A stretch of DNA of 64,000 nucleotides, taken from Galaxea fascicularis. Taxonomy: Eukaryota; Cnidaria; Anthozoa; Scleractinia; Euphylliidae. Shown here piece by piece: positions 24,801-35,861 of the stretch. The notes beneath the pieces were generated by a model. It was not told the origin of the DNA. It made no database searches and saw only the letters and a list, made by a program, of their open reading frames with translations. The stretch is from assembly GCA_948470475.1 (NCBI GenBank), contig OX419343.1:14160414-14224413 (forward strand), written 5' to 3'. Positions within the stretch are counted from its first letter, which is position 1. Each line of letters opens with the position of its first letter. The position numbers were made by a program, and so were the translations under genes.

Positions 24801-27800
24801 AACCCACGGCTTTTTGCAAGTTGATGCTTACTTTGCTTACTTTGACAGAGCCAATAACTAATGCGTTGCATTACAGTGCAGTACAGAACAGCTGGTGTAG
24901 TGCAATGCAGTGCAGTATACGATACAGGACGCTAAGATAAGACTCATACATACTAGTTATGCAATGCTTTCGAGTGGTATACCGTGGAGTATCCTACCAG
25001 TCACTTGTATTTTCTCCGTATACACACGAGCCTTAAGACGAGTGTGTATGCGAACAATATACAAGTGACCAGTTGGATATTACATGGTATACCACGTAAA
25101 AGCCTTGCATAACTATTTTATACCATGTCATAGAAAATACGTGGCATTACATAATCGACGCAGTGCATGATGGGAAGGTTGGGTGTGCTACCGTTGAATT
25201 GCACTGATTGATGGGAAGGTTGGGTGGAATACCAATGGACATACAATGGCTTTCCTGCATTCTGATTGGCTGTATTTTCTATGACATGGTATAAATTGCG
25301 AAAGGACACGCTATATGATATGGTGTGATGTGGATGTTGTGGTATGGTGTGACATGGAACTAATCTTTATCTTTATTACCTTTCTTACCCCGAGGGCTCC
25401 TTTGGAGAGTACCTAAGATCGAGTTCCCTCTTTGACCTTGAGGTTCAGTATTGTTCTGCATCAACATTTTGTCCAAATTCGTGGCGTAATTTGATAGTAA
25501 ACAACAAACTGTGTGCGCATATATCTCTTTTCCGCGCCTGCTCCCGCACTGGGGCCTTCCTAAGAGGTGTTCGTAATCGATAGAGGCTCTTGGGGACAGG
25601 TGATCAGCCCAACCCTGATGTGTGTTAGGACAGACATCAACACCAGGATCTACGTTCCTTAGTCTTTTCGATCAATGTGTGGTCCCTTCCAGTTTTACAT
25701 GTTGAGGGTAAGACCCTGGTTTTTGGTCCAGTGTAGGATTGAACCCACGACCTCCCGCTCAGCAGTCCGGTATTCTACCAGCTTAGCCAACCGGGCGGTG
25801 GTAACTGAAAGCAGTGCTCAACCTTAGCGATAGTCCTCTAGCCCAGGACTAGTAGAAATTTGGATTGGGCTCGTAAAAATTGAGAACCAGTTGCCACTTG
25901 CCACTTGGGCTACTTGTAATGGAGAGGTTTTGGAGATGGTATTGATGAAGAGAGATTTAACCGGTTTTGAGAGAAACCCCTTAGGTTTCCAGACGAGATC
26001 TGTGATTGGAGAACGAAACAATAGATGATACAACACAAACAATACCCCTGGCCCTGATAACAAAAGAAACTACAGGTCATAGGGACCAATGAAAATAGAG
26101 GTCTGGAAGAGCTACAGGATTACTCGGTTTTGGGTCAAGCTGATCCGGCGAAAAAAGAAATGAAAGAGAAATTCTTTGAAACAAGCTTGGCTTTGCAATG
26201 TTGGGGCTGGTGTGGACCTGCCGTAAAATCCTATCTAGCCACTTAAAAATTTGCTTAAAATTTACAATGTTAAAAGAGTCAAAACAGTAAAATGTGGCCT
26301 AAAAATCTATGACGATCTGAAATTAAAAGAAAACATTAAAACTTTAAAAAGTCAGGTTCTTTTGATCTGATCAAGCAAGCCTATTTCTTGAATTGAATTT
26401 GGTCCAATATTCTTTACAAAGCTGTTGAGATGCAGCGTTTTTAATGACTTTGGGTATTGAATTCTATACTATGGGTCCCCTGTATCTTAAACTATTTCTT
26501 CCAAGATACAATGCTCAATGAGATGGCAATCTGGGATAATTCATAATCGGCCAATCAGAGCGCGCGTTACATCGGCTAGAAGCACCAGCCGTATATTATT
26601 ATGTTGTAATGCATTTATTCACAGAAGTGGAAGCCATATTTGGAGGCAAAAGTGTTGAGATGGATCTAGGGGTTTTTGAGTATTTACAAGGCGAGAAACA
26701 TCAGCTGGGACGTCACGTGACGATGCTGCTCATTCTTCTACTCACGATCATAGTCGTAAGTAAACCTGTAAATCAAATACTCAGTGAATTGAGTTGATGA
26801 AAGTCACTTAATAATTCTCAAAAGGCATGTCTCAAAAATTTGAAGAAGCCTCCCCATCTCTTTTTTGTTATAAAACTGTACATTAACTTGAAATTGAAAG
26901 TCCTCTGTAATTCCATTGTGAAGGCGTTTGTCCCACCGGTTCTGCCCTGTATGTTCCTCTATTGGTAACTTGTGAATCCTGACGCTTTCTATTGCATGGC
27001 CACGCGGAGGTACGAAATTTCTCTTCGGGGAGTGGGGAGAGTTGAAATTATCTCAGTCATTGTGTTTTCCATTGAAGGGTTTGTTTCTTGTTTTGTGGCA
27101 TCTTCTCGAAGAGGATACAAGCTCAGGAATCTTAATTGCTTTGCGAATAGTGGATACTTTCTGTATATTTGGACAGGTAAGGCTCTTCAATTCTTGCCTG
27201 GTGAGATGCCTCAATCAAGTTTAATTTAAGTGTCTTAGTATCCACTGCGTCTGATAGAATTGTTTTCTCTGAGAGCTGTTGACTATTCCATGGAAGGAAC
27301 TGATACCTGTTACTACTACTTATGGCTTAAATTATCTTAGTTATACAGCTGCTAGGTACTGGAATGCGCTGCGCGATAATTTGAGAGTTATTTCGTCTTT
27401 AAATAACTTCATTTCAACAATTCGTCAACATAGTTTGATTGTATAATTTTGTATTGCACGATAAGCCTATCTTATTTTTATATTATTACTGCTACTGAAC
27501 TCTTTTCTCGGAGATACTAGCCTATTTTTGGCTATACTTAATTCGAGATGAAATGGTTTTATGTATGTATGATTGTCTGTCTGTATGTATGTTTTCGCTC
27601 TTCGATGTTCAGCTTGGCTTTCAGCTAGATAAACAGAAAAGGTTAAACACATCGACACTTCAATAAAGGTTTCTACTTTACTTGCCAACAATAAAATATA
27701 CCTTTGTTTGTCTCGGCTAATTATGCCTCTTTGCTGTTTATCACTTATTTCCATAACGTTGTACGACGACCATTCAAGACGATCGTTGAACAAAATGAAA

Positions 27801-29058
27801 AGTAACAGAACAAAAGACATATTTTTATAGCACAACAAAAGTCAAGGGAGTGAATGATTCCTTTTTTGCAGATATTTGTTGTTTTCGCTTGTTTTGGATT
27901 TGAAAAGCAGCTTATTATCATCCCATTCTTAGCCAGGTAAGGTAAACTGATCACCCTGTTGTAATAAAGCACATGCATTGCATTTTTTAGAGTAAGCCAT
28001 GTGATATTCTGTTTTCACGACGCCTTTGGTGTGGTGAAAAGCGTTTCAAGAAGCTGAACAGTTGCAGTAAAAGCAAAAGCTCTCAGACAGCGCGGAGATG
28101 TAAGAAGCTAGATTATTTGAACCTTAAAATTAGATTTAGATTTTTGGTCCGCGCTATTTGCATTTTATATTTCTAACTAGAAACATTACCAATGCGTTAC
28201 AGTAACAACAACGAAAAATTTACACAATGGCGAAACAATAAAAGATGCGCAGTGATCAAAGTAACTCGGGTCACTGCCTCGTACCATTAACCTTGCCTTA
28301 GTTTCACAAGGGGTGAGGGTTACTTTCCGATCTCAATCGACAGTCCTTAATTTTTTGGCCTGGAAAAGTGTATGAACGCTGAAATGAAAAAGATGATTCA
28401 AAACTTGACTTATTTCAGTCAAAGGAGAACGCAGAGGTGGCCAAAAATTGCACGTCCCAAAATCGTGTCTCGTTTTTCGTTTTTATTTTAACTTTCCACA
28501 AACCGTCTCATGTAATTCATTGGATTTGCTATGCAAGATCCAAATATTTTGTTCGCATGTAATCTGCTTGTTGCTCTTTTGATGCGCGCTTCCCATTCAG
28601 TCAGAGTTATACTTACCAGCTGCGTTCATCATAGTCCTTTTAAGAACTACACGAACCCGGATTAGGTGATGTTACCTTGCCAAACTACAAAATGAGAGTT
28701 GATTATTACACAAACTATCCAGTTCAAGATCGTAGATTCAGCTTGTCAGTAAGTAAGATGCATCACAGATGTCATTAGCACGGACTGGAAAACCCAAAAA
28801 GAGCCGTTGATAAACGTGCGTCATTTCGAACTGTGTTCTACAATTTCCAAGGCTTTCTTCGTAAAGGGGTAAAGCGGGTTATTTGTTTTTCCAACCAATT
28901 GTAATCGGATTTTCTTATAAATAAGGTCATAAGACACCATTGTGTTTCTGAGACCAAATGATTTCATTTCCGCAGTTCATATGATTTATTTCATATGTAT
29001 CACTCACATTCTTCACTTGCACGGGGACATATGAATCTACAATTGACTTGCTCCCAAG

Positions 29059-29090
<32 letters not shown>

Positions 29091-31622
29091 ATCGCACTGG
29101 TATCGCGAGGTCAAAACCCTGTTGAAGTCCCGATTTTTTTCAGGCTTCTTTACGCGTCTTTACTGCGTTCACAACTGCGAGGATCAGTCTTCATTTGATT
29201 TGATCAAAAAAGTTCCTAAAGAAGGTCCAGTTTACTGTTTAAGTTATTGCCGAATAGTTGAGGGTTTGCAAAAAGGCAAAATTTTGGGATGCACCCCTGC
29301 TGTTATGACGTAAATGAACATAAATCACCCACAATGCCAAGAGTAGCGGTTGCGGATACAACGTTTTGATGACTTATTTTGCAATAATCATAAAAAAAAG
29401 GTAATAAAGAAAAAAGGAGCGTGGAAAAGAGGTATACAAGTGAGTTATTCTTTAGCAGATATTGTATCCCATGATCCTTTGGTATATTCAGTTTAAGTTT
29501 TGTTTAATTTGAAACTTATGGCAATGTACTTGTAAATAGGTTCCGTTATTAATGCACTATGAAATACGAGCTTGTTTTCTTTTGCGGACACGACAATTTT
29601 GTTGCGGAGACGACACATTGATAGTCAAAAGAAGCAAACTCTTTATCCCTGGAGAACAAACAAATTCAGAAATGTCTGTTTATTCCCTTGTGATTGTGTT
29701 GAAGCATTTTTAATAGGCCATTTCCGAGTTCATGTCTGCCTCTTCTTCAAAGCGAGTCTAAGTGCGAAGTTTTTGTTATGAAAATTAGTTTTCATTCATA
29801 TGTAAAGTAGAACTAATTACCATCACAAAAACTTCGCACTTAGACTCGCTTTGAAGAGGAGGCAGACATGAACTCAGAAATGGCCTATTGATCTCTACAC
29901 CTATTGATGAGAAAAAATGTTTCTGAAGAGCTTCTGTGTCGTGAGCATGTGCAGTGAAGTACGGTAAATGTATCATGGGAAATCGTCATGTTGATGTAGT
30001 AAAAAGTTTCCTTGTTGATGGAAAAGCCAGTCTTCTGAAAAAACTGTATACTGGGTTTTGCAGTGTTTGAATGCAAAAATGACTGTAAGGAAGCTTCAGC
30101 TTGTGACACTCAGACTTAACTTAAACCTGAAATTTGGAGACTATAGTTGACTGATTACAGTTGCGTCATTTTATCGTGTATTGACATGAACAACAGCAAT
30201 AGTAAAGTTTGTGGACAAACGTATCGTCTCCGAAACAGAACTGGGCTATCATTTCACTCAAATTACATAAACACAGGAAACTATCAGTTAACTATACACA
30301 CTGTCACTGTCAGATTAACGTTGAGTCCTCCATTACCAGACAATTCAAAGAGACTTCAAAACAAACACTGTGTATCAAACATTCACAATTTTGTGTCGTC
30401 TCCGCAATGGTGTTGTTTTTGTTGTCATGTATATCAGATTTTATCCTGAAGCAAACTTTCATTTGACATAATTTTTTGTTGGTTTAAATTGCATTTCGTG
30501 GGCTTTTTAAGTTTCTAACACGTTGTCTTCGGCCGCAACATGCAAAATACTGTGGATCGTCGAGTGTCATTGTTTGGTACGATCTTGTTATGTTTTATGC
30601 AGATGGCGTAAGTTCTGGTATGGTGTGGAAGAAATAACGTTGCCAAAATTTGAAGACCTTGATCCTGATGTTGTTCAGCTTTGTGATCAGTTTACACGTT
30701 ACCACAAACAGCGTTGTCAGCAGTTGATCGTCAGCGACCAACGGTTAGTTTATATATGAACATGTATCAGTAGAATTGAACTTATAGAGGTTGAATTTTT
30801 TAGTAAGTTCCTTTGTAACTTCGATAGATTTGAATTAGTGTTTTTCTCTTGTTCGTGTTGCTGCAAAATGTTTTTCCAGTGATGGCATAATGTTGAGATG
30901 AAACGCCTTTTTATATACTGAGTCCTTTCCAATAAACGAAGAGCAGACGTTTACAAGGAGTTTGGTCTTAACATAAACTGTCCTTTAAGAGTTTCGATCA
31001 GAATCATGGTGTTTATTTGACATCTTGACTCCTTGAATTACAAACAGGGCTCAGAAACGCTTCGTGAAGGAAACAATATATGAACCGCGCCATTAGTATT
31101 TCGAATACTCAACTTCCCGTAACCTTGAAGGATAGAAATTCTTATGTTACCTTTCCCACCTTTACAAACTGAAGTCCTGATTATTATTTATGATTCGCTT
31201 TGACCGCAAAGACTGTGATATTTCGTAATATCGGCTTCAATATAATAAACCGGCTGAGAAAACTGTAACAATTTTCCCTCTTCCCGCGCGCTGTAATCTT
31301 TTACCTACTCTTGATGTATCCATATAACGGATAAAAGGCTGTTATCATTATTCGAGTGAATTCTGAATTTGCTGTTTTTTCTTGTCTTTTTTGTTTCAGT
31401 TATCGACTTCGAAAGTACAAATCAGTTTTTCGCGGGGATCAGCTTGTTGACTGGCTGCTAGAAGTTGGAGTTGCTGCTGATCGCCAAGCTGCGACGCATT
31501 ATGGGAACTCCCTTATCCTTGGGCGCTTGATAAGTCACGTGACGCAAGCCCATTCCTTTTATGATTCACCATATTTGTACAAGTTCTGTTCCAAGAGCAA
31601 ATCTTGCCGAGATGAGTTGTAG
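12867..31622 (+). CDS. GPR155: Lysosomal cholesterol sensor GPR155/LYCHOS
   Basis: A multipass lysosomal protein that in mammals senses cholesterol through its permease-like half and relieves GATOR1 inhibition of mTORC1. Exons: 12867-13254, 14154-14550, 18727-18892, 19722-19883, 20398-20481, 22178-22383, 23306-23408, 23819-23991, 24498-24715, 26625-26755, 27078-27176, 27872-27936, 30603-30743, 31400-31622. All have GT-AG borders with agreeing phases, giving 851 residues against about 870 in human. The N-terminus carries the auxin-carrier-like permease with the family signature QSNDLSLGYPL; exons 3-7 continue the membrane half (LPLIARE; FLYGTFPAAPSSAIFA). Residues ~530-660 form a cysteine-rich cytosolic loop. 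Exons 10-12 encode the last membrane helices (FCIFGQ). The end is a DEP domain (~731-851; FRGDQLVDWLLEVGVAADR). The order matches vertebrate GPR155 throughout, so orthology is confident. Confidence 0.95.
15570..15651. mobile_element. Hairpin MITE
   Basis: Two ~35-bp arms, ACTCGTGATTTTGAAAGTTC onwards and its near-exact complement ending AAAATCACTCGT, surround a short loop near 15608. It is nested just inside the left arm of the Harbinger-like element, so it inserted later or is part of that element's end structure. Confidence 0.6.
16850..17245 (+). pseudogene. PIF/Harbinger transposase, N-terminal fragment
   Basis: A 131-codon open frame whose second half resembles the N-terminus of cnidarian HARBI1-like transposases: LWDLQKPKNLDFPYED followed by FDLDEMDDSECLAEFRVRKR. 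Similarity fades after the RKRD motif, where a frameshift is likely, and a SINE begins at 17253. The catalytic DDE region is missing. The family assignment rests on remembered similarity, so it is moderate. It lies within the inverted arms 15413-18694. Confidence 0.55.
17253..17642 (+). mobile_element. tRNA-derived SINE with a Nin-DC-like core
   Basis: The head 17253-17327 is tRNA-like, with GGTTAGCTCAGTTGGTAGAG as A box and GGTTCAAACCC as B box. A body follows containing AACCGGAGGTCCCGT and GGGACGTTAAAGAACC, which resemble the Nin-DC core of metazoan SINEs as I remember it. The tail is a short tandem repeat of GTAGAT (17622-17642). No flanking target duplication could be settled. It is inserted downstream of the Harbinger transposase fragment. 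Confidence 0.75.
20525..21143. mobile_element. Mutator-like foldback MITE, long copy
   Basis: Element 20535-21133 is flanked by a perfect 10-bp direct repeat, GTTCTGGTCA (20525-20534 and 21134-21143). Long inverted arms (~165 bp) begin GGGTAACCCC and are packed with short motifs such as ACGGACCGG and GGACTACC. A ~290-bp unique centre (about 20706-20998) separates the arms; it is absent from the short copy at 33919-34230. Long inverted ends and a 9-10-bp target duplication point to the Mutator superfamily. It sits in an intron of GPR155. Confidence 0.8.
22826..23057. mobile_element. TA-flanked MITE
   Basis: Inverted ends GACCTTCAGATTTGAGTACG near 22830 and its complement ending near 23053 bracket about 230 bp, with TA at both borders (22826-22827 and 23056-23057). 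A TA target suggests Tc1/mariner relatives. Intronic in GPR155. Confidence 0.6.
24954..25115. mobile_element. Palindromic MITE
   Basis: Two ~78-bp arms that begin TAGTTATGCAA and end TTGCATAACTA, with a central loop near 25033. It contains GTCACTTGTAT and its complement. Non-coding; intronic in GPR155. Confidence 0.65.
25117..25295. mobile_element. Palindromic MITE abutting the previous one
   Basis: Perfect 24-bp inverted ends (25117-25140 and 25272-25295, starting TTTATACCATGTCATAG). Inside is a repeated unit GATGGGAAGGTTGGGT at about 25168 and 25212. It starts 2 bp after the neighbouring palindromic element. Confidence 0.6.
25390..25799 (-). mobile_element. tRNA-derived SINE, second family
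   Basis: On the minus strand, 25724-25799 is a tRNA-like head: CCGCCCGGTTGGCTAAGCTG, then GGTCGTGGGTTCAATCC as B box. About 330 bp of body lies to the left, with no reading frame. The head is close to that of the SINE at 17253 but the body differs. Left border approximate. Intronic in GPR155. Confidence 0.6.
28960..29215 (+). repeat. tRNA-derived repeat, family A, degraded head
   Basis: The tRNA-like head 29065-29130 starts GGCTTCATAGCTCAGTTGG, but the B box is damaged (GGTCAAAACCC; about five bases are lost relative to 36468-36539). The upstream AT-rich segment TTCATATGATTTATTTCATA and the downstream CAGGCTTCTTTACGC match the other copies. Intronic in GPR155. Confidence 0.65.
29712..29889. 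mobile_element. Palindromic MITE
   Basis: Arms of about 75 bp: AATAGGCCATTTCCGAGTTC at 29712 and its near-perfect complement ending at 29889, with a ~30-bp loop. The arms carry CTTCAAAGCGAGTCTAAGTG. A TA target is possible. Intronic in GPR155. Confidence 0.7.
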
Positions 31623-32630
31623 CTTGACACTAACAAGATTGTCGGTGGCCAGTCCCATATGACTACGAATTCATCCATGCCTGAAGACTTGTCTAAGTGG
31701 AAAGAGGCAGTGATGGACAACCAGTTACTGCATCGGAATTGAATGATCGGCTGTCTGATCGCCTATTTATGATTTTTCGTCACTGAATAACTCATTTATT
31801 TATTGATTGAAAGCTCCAGTGTTTGAGCGTCATCTTTGACCATCTGTTACTAAATGGAAGAATAGAAAGAATGGAAGAATAGAAATTGTATCACCTGACG
31901 AGGGAATTCCACGACTGTCAGAAGCCAGCGAATGGGGATCAAGCCATACGCACAAAACTTTACTTGAACCCCGTGTTCTACAAACCCTCGTTTTCTGAAC
32001 TTTTACAGAAGCTTTGTGCTATGCGTTTTTATCATCCGCTATCGGGTTGTTCTGTTTTCAAGCGTCAATTCCACTCTGGATAATTCGCCTCTATAGCCAA
32101 TCAGATGGCAATAATACATCAAGCTGTGCGATTCTGTTCGAAATTCCACCTGCCGGAATGATGTTGCGTCATGTTCCTTACAAATATTTAGATAGCCTTA
32201 GCAAGCACGTGAGAAACCGATATGAAGGAGAATGGTTGGGTGTGCAAATCCACCGATCCGCCAAAGAAGTTGTTAAAATCCGATTTTTTTTTGTTGTGTA
32301 GGATTGTGCTGATTTTCAGAATCAGGCTAATTGTCTTACAGCAAAGCGTTTTTATTGGACTTAGCTGCTGAACATCGAAAGAATACTTCCCATGTGAGTT
32401 ATTCTCGCACGCTTGTACGTTGAACCACAAGTCCTCGGCGCTTGTCTATGCACGTGTTTTCATGCTCTCGTTTTGAGAAGTCCTCAGTGAATTTTTAAAT
32501 TAAAACAGGGTCCGGAAAGTCATTGAAAAGCCCTTGAATTTTTAGCCTGAAAAAATGAACGAACCCTGTGTATGTAAGGCGATGGTACTTTTGTTTTTGA
32601 TCGTTCAAGGTGTAGGCAGGCCAAACACAA
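31623..32630. other. GPR155 3' flank, no further gene seen
   Basis: Starts directly after the GPR155 stop and probably holds its 3' untranslated region. No clear AATAAA is seen close by. The open frames at 31886-32301 have no recognisable domain. Confidence 0.4.
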
Positions 32631-32789
32631 GGGCGTAGCTAGGGGGGGGGGTCCTGGGGTGATCGTGACCTCCCCCCCTTTGTAAGCCTTTTTTTAAGCA
32701 AACAACTTACAATATTCAGGTGACAATCTGGTGAGTACCCTGTGTTTGACACAGTGTGACCTCCCCTTTGAAAAATCCTGGCTATGCCC
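32631..32789. mobile_element. MITE with GGGCGTAGC-type ends
   Basis: Inverted ends GGGCGTAGCTAGG (32631) and CCTGGCTATGCCC (ending 32789) bracket 159 bp containing long G and C runs. No target duplication could be assigned. Confidence 0.5.
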
Positions 32790-32819
32790 ATGAAACACGC
32801 ACGACTCCATTGGCCAAGA

Positions 32820-33840
32820 TAATAATAATAATTTAATCTTGTATAGCGCAGCAAATCATAGGTAGATGCTCTTGCGAGGTTTACAGAATTTATAAAAATT
32901 ACAAATGAAATTGATATTTATAAAACAAATAAATAGAATACGAAATAAGTGCTTAAATTCTAAAATTAGATTTAAATAGGAATTAGTTAATTAAATAATT
33001 TATAGTGCAAAGGTAATCTTAAAAAGATGCTAGTGGCGGATCTAATCACATTTGGAAGATTGTTCCAAAGAAAGTATATGTGCGGCTACAGAGAAACTGC
33101 GATCACCAAGCGTGCGTAGGGTTTTTATCCTGGGTTGTTGCAGTAGAATCTCACTAGTTGATCTTAAGTTATAATTACATTTGTTTTTACGCGTTAAAAG
33201 TTCGCTAAGATATTTGAGTGCAAGTCCATGGATGACTTTAAAAGTGATAAGTAAAATCTTAAAATTTATGTAATTTCAAAACTGGGAGCCAGTGCAGTTT
33301 CACTAAAGTAGGAGTGATGTGATCGAACTTGTTGATGTTGCAATTAAGTCTAGCAGCAGTGTTTTGTACTCTCTGGAGCTTTTGCAGTTCAGTATTAGGA
33401 AGTCCGAATAAAATACTATTACAATAGTCAAGTCGACTTGTTACAAAAGCATTCACTAGAGTTTGGACAGTGTCAGGACTGACAAATTTCCTGATCCTTC
33501 TAATATTAAATATGTGGAAGAAAGCGGCTGGTTTATTTGCGTGACCATCTTAAGTTGGTTGTCAAACCAGCCCCCAAGATTCCTCACTTCGAAAGAAAGG
33601 AGAATTGCTGTATGGCCCACGCAAAGGGAATCAATGTCGACCTTCACTAACTGCAGCCTTGTTCCGATCACATTTTCATCGTTAAGCATCAGCTTATGCA
33701 TTAGCATCCACTCGCCCGATAGGAAACACAAAGACCTTCAAAGTTTGGTTCTAACGAGTACATCTTTAAGAGACCTTTTCTTCAGTATGAGATCAGGGGA
33801 GGATTTTAAAGATTTCTCTTAGCAACGGCTGGTTTTGCAT
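32820..33840 (-). pseudogene. CR1/L2-type LINE, 3' end relic
   Basis: The minus strand reads as the C-terminal part of a non-LTR reverse transcriptase and its tail: SRLDYCNSILFGLP and LQKLQRVQNTAARL (33259-33456), then HITPTLVKLHWLPV. Beyond a stop, LRTLGDRSFSVAA is visible near 33100. The frame is broken at several points (for example at 33456). An AT-rich 3' segment reaches about 32820. It is 5'-truncated and dead. Confidence 0.75.
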
Positions 33841-33909
33841 TAGGTGCCACTTGTTCATTAGAATCTGTTTGCCAAAGAGAAAGGCGAAAAATACTCATTT
33901 GGAAGGATG

Positions 33910-34239
33910 AGGTTGTCTGGGTAACCCGAAAATACTGACCCCTTGTCCACGGACCGGGTCCGCGGACTACCTACGGACCGGTCCTCGGACTACCCTTACG
34001 GACCCCTCTACGGACCACTCCCAAAATGGAATAAAAAACAAGAAAACAAAAATTTCACTATTGGAGAAGGAGTAAGTGAAATCTTTGTTTTTTTGGTTTT
34101 TATTCCATTTTGGGAGTGATCCGTAGAGGGGTCCGTAAGGGTAGTCCGTGGACCGGTCCGCAGATATAGTCCGCGGACCCGGTCCCTAGTGGGGGTCCGT
34201 GGACCGGGGGTCAGTGTTTTCGGGTTACCCAGGTTGTCT
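33910..34239. mobile_element. Mutator-like foldback MITE, short copy
   Basis: Element 33919-34230 (312 bp) begins GGGTAACCCGAAAA and ends TTTTCGGGTTACCC, flanked by a perfect 9-bp direct repeat AGGTTGTCT (33910-33918 and 34231-34239). The arms meet almost directly in the centre near 34070. The same family as 20535-21133, but without its unique centre. Confidence 0.85.
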
Positions 34240-35861
34240 TACGTACGTATAAACACGGTGAGAAAGAAAACAAGTAAACTAAACAAACAAGTTTATTTTC
34301 AGGTATGTAGTAAAAAAATCGATTGAACAAGTTTTCCAAACTAAAGAGTATTCAGATGAGGCTTAGCCTGCTTGCAGGTGGTAGTTTGTATACGCGCGCG
34401 AGTTCGAAGCCCGGCAAATTCGGTCGCCATATTGGTAATCCCTATAATGGCCCAGTGGTCTTACCGGGAGGTTACGCCCGAAAGGGGTACCGTTTTCACG
34501 CTTCAGGTATATGAAAGGGTATGGATTTCAAGAGTCGTAAGGAAATCTGTCATTTAGGTATTTAAGAGTCTTTCATTAAAATATTTCGAACACACATACC
34601 TTATGACCGTACTGTTTTTATTTATTGGACGCTACATGAAAATGACAAGAAGACTTCCTGTTTGTCGCGATTTATTCACAAGACGGGCCCGAAAAGATTT
34701 CAGAACTTGCGAGAAACGGCCCCCTGCCCCTTTCGCTTTATTTAGTTCATTTAGTGGCCTTACGAGTATGGTGAAATTCGAATCTTTGACATATTCCTTT
34801 GACATATTCCTGATAGCTGGTGTCCGCGCCTGTTCACTCGTAACAATGCCCGCTCACAAACAATTTGCAGAAATTTAGTTTTTCATTCTTTCCATATGTG
34901 ATTGGGATTAACAGCTGAATTTAAAAATTCCCCGTTTTCATTACACATATCGCCACACTGAAATGAAACGATTGAAATTTTATGGCGGTACAAATGTCTC
35001 TGTTTTTTTCCCTTTATCAATTGTTTTACTTGTCTTTCTTAGGAATGTCACCAAAGGCAATTAGTCCACTTTGGTTACATTACCCAGTTTCCGTGGCACG
35101 TACCTAGGCAAACTACTACTCATTTACAAAATTACCGGGCACGGACCTATATAAATGTGTTTAAGTGTTAACTTTTTTGCAGCTTTTTTTTTTTTCGTAT
35201 CGTATCCTTCCGTTTGACATTGTAATTATATGTAATTCTAATTGTAATTGTATCCGTCGTCATGTTCATATCTTCTTTTTCGATTTCATCTTGTAAAACA
35301 ATAACTGAGGAGACCTAATTAATATAAGCTTCATAGTTTCCTTTAGGTCTCTTTGCCATTGTTAAATCTATTCTTTCTATTTTTTATTTTTCATTACATT
35401 TGCGGTATGGCAAAATAAATAAATAAAAATAAAATGAAATGGGAAACCACCACGCTTACGAATTACCGGGCACCTACGGAGGGCATATGAACACCTTCAA
35501 AAAAAAAATAATGATAATAAATAAATAAATAAATAATCACGACCTACTTTTCGGAAATGGCTCACGACTTGGATGCAAATATACAAATTCCTCCTGAGTA
35601 TTTCACCGCTTTAAAACATCTAGTTTCACGATCACTTCTCACTGCTTCATTAACAGTCAGGGTTACAATGTAACTCGAAAGGATAGCAAAACGTAATAAT
35701 ACTACATGGTGTATAACGTGCAAACACAACAACCGCCCACTTATACAATTATCGACTTACCAACGTGTGACGTAAACTATTGTAGTTATCTTGCATGTTC
35801 CGATATCGGAGTAATTTTAAAATCGAGGAAATTTCGTAATTAATTGGTTTCAACAAAACAG
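34240..35861. other. Intergenic, no gene seen
   Basis: AT-rich. The segment 35170-35430 resembles a LINE 3' end, with a tail of AAATAAATAAATAAAA-like repeats (35414-35435), and another AAAT microsatellite lies at 35508-35537. No exon recognised. Confidence 0.4.

Noticed and set aside
25824..26063. Minus-strand 79-codon frame
   Set aside because: Next to a SINE and without protein homology; considered chance or repeat-derived.
33463..33822. Plus-strand 119-codon frame
   Set aside because: It is the antisense of the LINE relic, whose minus-strand translation matches reverse transcriptase.
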